Below, piece after piece: positions 8,316 through 11,533 of a stretch of DNA of 11,533 nucleotides. Origin of the DNA: RUG11247 sp050945995 (lineage in GTDB: Bacteria > Bacillota > Clostridia > Christensenellales > Aristaeellaceae); NCBI GenBank assembly GCA_050945995.1, contig JBMNUA010000060.1, positions 1 through 11,533 of the forward strand. The letters are read 5' to 3'. The stretch's first letter is position 1; each line of letters begins with the position of its first letter. The notes under the pieces were generated by a model. The model made no database searches. It was not told the DNA's origin and saw nothing but the letters and a program-made list of their open reading frames with translations. A program made the translations under genes and the position numbers.

Positions 8316-9457
8316 TACTGCGATTGATCCGCGATGCGCACGCGCATGCCGTTGACTTCCACGCCCTCGTCGGCGCGGATGAGGATGTATTTGATCCCGT
8401 CGATGATGCGCGTTTCGATCTGATCGCTCTGATCGGGATCGGCGCGGATCGCGATGTCCTGGGTGCGCAGCGAAAACTGTTTCGCGTCCACGATGTGCTG
8501 CGCGCCCAAATCCACGCCCCGCCCGATCGCCGCGTCGTATGCCGCGTCAAACGCCTCGACGCGCGCCTCCGCAACGCCGCAGTCGCGCAGCATCTTTTGC
8601 ACCTCGCGCTTGGAGATGGTCAAGGGCTCCGCCTCGCGGTCCGCCTTGTGCGCTTCGATCCCCGCGCGGATCGTCTCGTTGAGCGTGCGCACCACCTCGA
8701 AGTTGAGTTCCTCGCCCAGCGATTCCTCGAGCGCCTGTTCAAACGCCTCGCGCTGCGCAGACGCGGGCATCGGCAGCTCCGCCTGAAACAGCGCCTCGAT
8801 GAAGGGCGCAAACCCCGCGGCTTCGCCCCGCGAATAGAACAGCGCGTTGTAGATGTTCGCCGCGCGGTCGTCAAACGCGGGGAACAGAAAGCCCAACTCC
8901 GGCGCGCCCACGGCGGGCTCGCCCGCGCGGTTGTGGAACTCGTCCTCGCTTGCGAGGTAGCGCAGCGCGGGCTTGCCCGGCTTGACCGGGCACACGCTGC
9001 ATAGGATGTACTGGAAGACCGCTTCGGACTCCTCCTCCGCCATGAAATCGCGCTTTTGCTTTTTAAACACGTCGAATTCGTCGTGGACGAGCAGGATCAG
9101 ATAATCGTCCTCGACAGCGAGCGATTCGATCACCTGCGCGTAGAACGCCTGCACGCGCGCCTCGTCGCGCAGCCGCGTCTCGCGAAGCGCCATGAGCAGC
9201 GCGTGCTCTTCGCTCTGCATCACCTGATCCGGGCGAAACACGATGTCGAGTAGGTTTTTCCCTGCCGTGCCCGAGAGCGTCTTTTTGAAAATCGCCATGT
9301 ATGTTTCCGCGTCCTCCTGCGAGAGGGAGACGGCGGGCTGGTAGAATTCAGACATGATCTGCTTATTTTTGTTGACATAGCAGCCGCGAATCGCGGTGAT
9401 GGTGTTTTTGTCGGGGTTGAACCTGCGCCTGATTTCCGATATCTCTTTTTTGTTCAT
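8315..9457 (-). CDS. DUF4317 family protein, function unknown
   Basis: A 380-residue, strongly acidic, soluble protein without signal peptide or membrane helix. ATG 9457 is preceded by AAGAGGAAG (complement of about 9462-9470) and gives the family's characteristic start: MNKKEISEIRRRF, then ITAIRGCYVNKNKQ at about 20-33. I recognise this as the DUF4317 N-terminus, common in Clostridia. Residues further on (ILLVHDEFDVFKKQ, then a VCPVKPGKPALRY stretch) also fit the family as I know it. In-frame codons upstream to 9526 overlap the promoter, so a longer start is unlikely. No catalytic motif stands out and the function is undescribed as far as I know. It is transcribed divergently from the SUV3-like helicase gene across 153 bases, and whether the pair is conserved is not visible here. 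Confidence 0.85.
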   Translation of the reverse strand: MNKKEISEIRRRFNPDKNTITAIRGCYVNKNKQIMSEFYQPAVSLSQEDAETYMAIFKKTLSGTAGKNLLDIVFRPDQVMQSEEHALLMALRETRLRDEARVQAFYAQVIESLAVEDDYLILLVHDEFDVFKKQKRDFMAEEESEAVFQYILCSVCPVKPGKPALRYLASEDEFHNRAGEPAVGAPELGFLFPAFDDRAANIYNALFYSRGEAAGFAPFIEALFQAELPMPASAQREAFEQALEESLGEELNFEVVRTLNETIRAGIEAHKADREAEPLTISKREVQKMLRDCGVAEARVEAFDAAYDAAIGRGVDLGAQHIVDAKQFSLRTQDIAIRADPDQSDQIETRIIDGIKYILIRADEGVEVNGMRVRIADQSQ

Positions 9458-9497
9458 GTCGCTTCCTCTTATTTCCTGTTTTTGATCGAGCGGAGTT

Positions 9498-9526
9498 ATT
9501 ATACCAGTTGGCACAATTTCGCGCAA
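9498..9526 (-). promoter_or_regulatory. Sigma-A-type promoter for the DUF4317 gene
   Basis: On the minus strand there is a perfect TATAAT (complement of 9498-9503) with a TG extension (complement of 9505-9506) and, 17 bases upstream, TTGCGC (complement of 9521-9526) as a partial -35 box. Transcription would start near 9491, leaving a leader of about 34 bases before ATG 9457, with the ribosome site in it. Spacing and match make this the best promoter in the window. Confidence 0.75.
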
Positions 9527-9569
9527 ATGAAAATCGCGCGGCGCGCCGGATGTGAAATGCGTCGATTCG

Positions 9570-9578
9570 TGTTATACT
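9570..9578 (+). promoter_or_regulatory. Extended -10 promoter for the SUV3-like helicase gene
   Basis: TGTTATACT, with the -10 box TATACT at 9573-9578 and TG at 9570-9571. No convincing -35 box lies 16-18 bases upstream. Transcription would start near 9585, about 26 bases before ATG 9611, with GGGAGG (9600-9605) inside the leader. The box is the same as that of the YtrB-like operon. Confidence 0.6.
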
Positions 9579-9610
9579 ATTGCCGATCACCGTGGAAATG
9601 GGAGGCGGCA

Positions 9611-11407
9611 ATGAAGCTGCAAAAGAAAATAGAATTCGAATTTACGACGATACGCAGGCAGTATCCGAAGATCAAATCGATCGCCGAGCGCACGAAGGCG
9701 CGCCATCTCTGGCAGCAGGAGGCGGCGGTGCGCGAGCGCATCAAATCGCTGCGCAAAATGCGCGCGCACGCGCCGAAGGGCTTTGACGCGGTGTATGCCG
9801 ATTATGTCGCGCTGCTCGAATCGCTCTCGCACCGCATTTTGGACGCGTACAACGAGCAGCGCGGTACGACGTTTCGCTTCGAGGCGGTGGTGAAAGGGCG
9901 CTTCAACGCGTACCTGCGCACGGGCATACTCTCCGTGCTCATGACAAGCCACATCCCCGCGCTGCTCACCGATTCGTTCAACCGCCATCTCCCCGCAAAC
10001 CCCAAGGACGAATACCCCGCCGCGCGCGCCATGCGCCGGCATTTCGTGCTGCATCTGGGCGCGACGAACACGGGAAAAACCTACCACGCCATCCAAAGGC
10101 TGATGAAAAGTGAGCGCGGCGCGTACCTCGCGCCGCTGCGCGTGCTCGCGCTCGAAAATTTTGAGCGGATGAACGCCGAGGGCGTGCCCTGCAACCTGTT
10201 GACCGGGGAGGAGGAGATTCGCGTGCCCGGCGCGCGCATCACCAGCTGCACTGTCGAAAAACTCGCGCTCGACGCGCAGTACGACGTGGCGGTGGTGGAC
10301 GAGGTGCAGCTCATGGCGGATTCCCAGCGCGGCGCGGCGTGGGTGCGCGCGATCCTCGCGCTCAACTGTCCGGAAATCCACCTCTGCGGCGCGCTGAACG
10401 CGAAGGAGCAGCTGATCCGCATGATCGAGGACTGCGGCGATGACTACGAATTTCGCCCGTACTTCCGCGCGGTGCCCCTTCGGGTCCAGGCGCGCCCGGT
10501 GGAGCTCTCCGGCGTGCGCCGGGGCGACGCGCTGATCGCGTTTTCCAAAAAGCGGGTGAGCGCGCTCGCAGCGCATCTGGAGGAGCGCGGGATTCCCGCC
10601 GCCGTCATCTACGGCGATTTGCCGCCTGAAGTGCGCCGCATGCAGTACAACGCGTTTTTGAGCGGCGAAAAACAGGTACTTGTCTCGACTGATGCCATCG
10701 GCATGGGCGTAAACTTACCGATCCGCCGCATCGTGTTTACGGAGCTTTTGAAATACGATGGCGAGGAGGTGCGCGAGCTGACCTCGCAGGAGGTCAAGCA
10801 GATCGCCGGGCGCGCGGGGCGGCTGGGCATCTACGATGTCGGCTACGTCGCGGCGACTTCGCGCGCGCACACGTTTTTGGAGCATCGCCTTGAGGCGGAG
10901 GATACGCCCATCGAGCAGGCGGTCGTCGGCCCGAGCGAGGCGCTGATCGACATCGGCATCCTCCCGCTGCGCGAAAAACTCGCGCTCTGGAGCGCGCGCG
11001 AGGAGGCGCTGCCGCATTACCGCAAGATGGATGTGCGCGACCAATTGCTCGTGCTCGACCGCATCGCCGCGTATCGGCTGCCCGAGCGCGTGCAATGGCA
11101 GCTGATCATGCTGCCCTTTGATGTCCACAGCGAGGAGCGGATGGATCAGTTCCTCGATTACGTCGAGGCGCGCTTCGTCCGGCGCGCAAATGCACTCCAG
11201 AAGCCCGCGATGGAGCGGCAGGATTTGAACTACCTCGAAGGCTACTACCAGGGCATCAATCTGTACTACGCGTTCTCGCGCGCGTTTTCCATGCCGCTGG
11301 ATGAGGCGTGGGTGTACGAGACGCGCCGCACGGTCAGCGAGCGCATCAACCGGCAGCTTTCTAAGAAAAAACGCCCGCAGGAGCGGCTCGTGCTGGCGCG
11401 CAGATAA
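9611..11407 (+). CDS. SUV3-like DExH-box RNA helicase
   Basis: A 598-residue ATP-dependent helicase of superfamily 2. ATG 9611 follows GGGAGG by five bases; in-frame ATGs upstream precede or overlap the promoter. Residues 1-140 form a basic helical N-terminal region. Walker A is GATNTGKTYHAIQ (150-162), matching the SUV3 G.TNSGKTYHA form. Motif Ia is APLRVLALENFE (174-185), followed by NLLTGEEE (195-202). Motif II is DEVQ (230-233), motif III region HLCG (257-260), IV AFSKK (310-314), V STDAIGMGVNLP (359-370) and VI QIAGRAGR (397-404). All are closest to the mitochondrial SUV3 RNA helicase that works with the degradosome. Residues after about 430 resemble the SUV3 C-terminal region, and the tail is basic. 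In bacteria the role is probably RNA unwinding in decay or ribosome work; no nuclease neighbour supports a particular partner. Confidence 0.88.
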   Translation: MKLQKKIEFEFTTIRRQYPKIKSIAERTKARHLWQQEAAVRERIKSLRKMRAHAPKGFDAVYADYVALLESLSHRILDAYNEQRGTTFRFEAVVKGRFNAYLRTGILSVLMTSHIPALLTDSFNRHLPANPKDEYPAARAMRRHFVLHLGATNTGKTYHAIQRLMKSERGAYLAPLRVLALENFERMNAEGVPCNLLTGEEEIRVPGARITSCTVEKLALDAQYDVAVVDEVQLMADSQRGAAWVRAILALNCPEIHLCGALNAKEQLIRMIEDCGDDYEFRPYFRAVPLRVQARPVELSGVRRGDALIAFSKKRVSALAAHLEERGIPAAVIYGDLPPEVRRMQYNAFLSGEKQVLVSTDAIGMGVNLPIRRIVFTELLKYDGEEVRELTSQEVKQIAGRAGRLGIYDVGYVAATSRAHTFLEHRLEAEDTPIEQAVVGPSEALIDIGILPLREKLALWSAREEALPHYRKMDVRDQLLVLDRIAAYRLPERVQWQLIMLPFDVHSEERMDQFLDYVEARFVRRANALQKPAMERQDLNYLEGYYQGINLYYAFSRAFSMPLDEAWVYETRRTVSERINRQLSKKKRPQERLVLARR

Positions 11408-11408
11408 T

Positions 11409-11431
11409 ACGAATTCCAAATATGAATTCGT
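11409..11431. repeat. Inverted repeat A, just after the helicase stop
   Basis: Perfect eight-base arms (ACGAATTC at 11409-11416 and GAATTCGT at 11424-11431) around a seven-base AT loop, starting two bases after the TAA. No T-run follows, so it is not a standard terminator. It is the first of a run of inverted repeats reaching the window end. Confidence 0.6.
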
Positions 11432-11436
11432 CGCCG

Positions 11437-11460
11437 CGCCGGATCTTTTTCCAGCCGGCG
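11437..11460. repeat. Inverted repeat B with T-rich loop
   Basis: Six-base GC arms (CGCCGG at 11437-11442, CCGGCG at 11455-11460) enclose a 12-base loop containing five Ts. The right arm overlaps the left base of repeat C by two bases, so the two stems compete at their edge. By itself it is weak. Confidence 0.35.
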
Positions 11461-11491
11461 GGGCATTCAAATCTTCGGTTTGAATGCCCCG
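11459..11491. repeat. Inverted repeat C, perfect 13-base arms
   Basis: Arms 11459-11471 (CGGGGCATTCAAA) and 11479-11491 are exact reverse complements. The seven-base loop TCTTCGG could add two further pairs. It could act in the transcript of either strand; no T-tract follows on the plus strand and no clear one on the minus strand. Confidence 0.75.
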
Positions 11492-11504
11492 GTCGCGAAG
11501 CGAC
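11492..11504. repeat. Inverted repeat D, short perfect hairpin
   Basis: GTCGC (11492-11496) and GCGAC (11500-11504) flank GAA. It begins directly after repeat C and is followed directly by repeat E without any spacer. Confidence 0.55.
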
Positions 11505-11527
11505 TTTGATTGCCTTTGGCAATCAAA
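11505..11527. repeat. Inverted repeat E, perfect 10-base arms
   Basis: TTTGATTGCC (11505-11514) and GGCAATCAAA (11518-11527) are exact reverse complements around a TTT loop. Only CCTCCG remains before the window ends, so the run may continue beyond. Confidence 0.7.
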
Positions 11528-11533
11528 CCTCCG

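Noticed and set aside
8324..9004. 226-residue plus-strand open frame within the DUF4317 gene
   Set aside because: It is the complement of conserved DUF4317 codons and has no start signal or known domain.
9587..10576. 329-residue minus-strand open frame within the helicase gene
   Set aside because: Opposite to conserved helicase motifs, arginine/histidine-rich and without family features; a shadow of GC-rich codons.
11459..11491. Repeat C as a rho-independent terminator for the helicase gene
   Set aside because: The stem is strong but is followed by GTCGCGAAG rather than a T-run; I list it as a repeat instead.
11409..11533. CRISPR array
   Set aside because: The inverted repeats differ in sequence and are not direct repeats with uniform spacers; no cas gene is present.

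Overview
The window looks like chromosomal DNA of a GC-rich anaerobic member of the Bacillota, probably class Clostridia. The reasons are strong GGAGG-type ribosome binding sites, a DUF4317-family protein (a family I know mainly from Clostridia), a YtrB-type ABC ATPase, exported proteins with Gram-positive-style signal peptides, and third codon positions dominated by G and C. This placement is inference; there is no rRNA or other marker gene. The window has no tRNA, rRNA, CRISPR array, transposase or phage gene.

Layout: (1) Positions 1-6699, plus strand, hold a tightly packed operon. It encodes the C-terminal part of a family 5 solute-binding protein, two DppB/DppC-type permeases, two DppD/DppF-type ATPases, and then two small exported proteins that look like thioredoxin-fold proteins. 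The five ABC genes form a complete peptide/oligosaccharide-type importer; the substrate cannot be read from the sequence. The ATPases share a C-terminal cysteine array of identical spacing (CX5CX6CX17C) of the kind reported to hold an iron-sulfur cluster in some DppD-type ATPases. The first redox-like protein has two CxxC motifs in its first module and a third in its second; the second protein has one CxxC and a C-terminal membrane anchor. A strong hairpin sits between the binding-protein and permease genes. (2) Positions 6707-8172, minus strand, convergent with the operon and only 7 bases from it, hold a two-gene YtrB-like ABC transporter (ATPase then membrane protein) with its own extended -10 promoter. 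A hairpin that could serve as its terminator lies inside the 3' coding end of the opposing gene. (3) Positions 8315-9457, minus strand, hold a DUF4317 protein of unknown function. (4) Positions 9611-11407, plus strand and divergent from it, hold a SUV3-like DExH RNA helicase. Both divergent genes have recognisable extended -10 promoters in the 153-base spacer. (5) Positions 11408-11533 have no gene but carry a run of consecutive inverted repeats that continues to the window edge.

How the genes may work together: the importer plus the two exported CxxC proteins is the most suggestive assembly, because co-transcription with redox proteins suggests a thiol/disulfide or metal step outside the membrane linked to uptake. 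The right-hand half is more ordinary, apart from the bacterial SUV3-like helicase and the hairpin cluster behind it.
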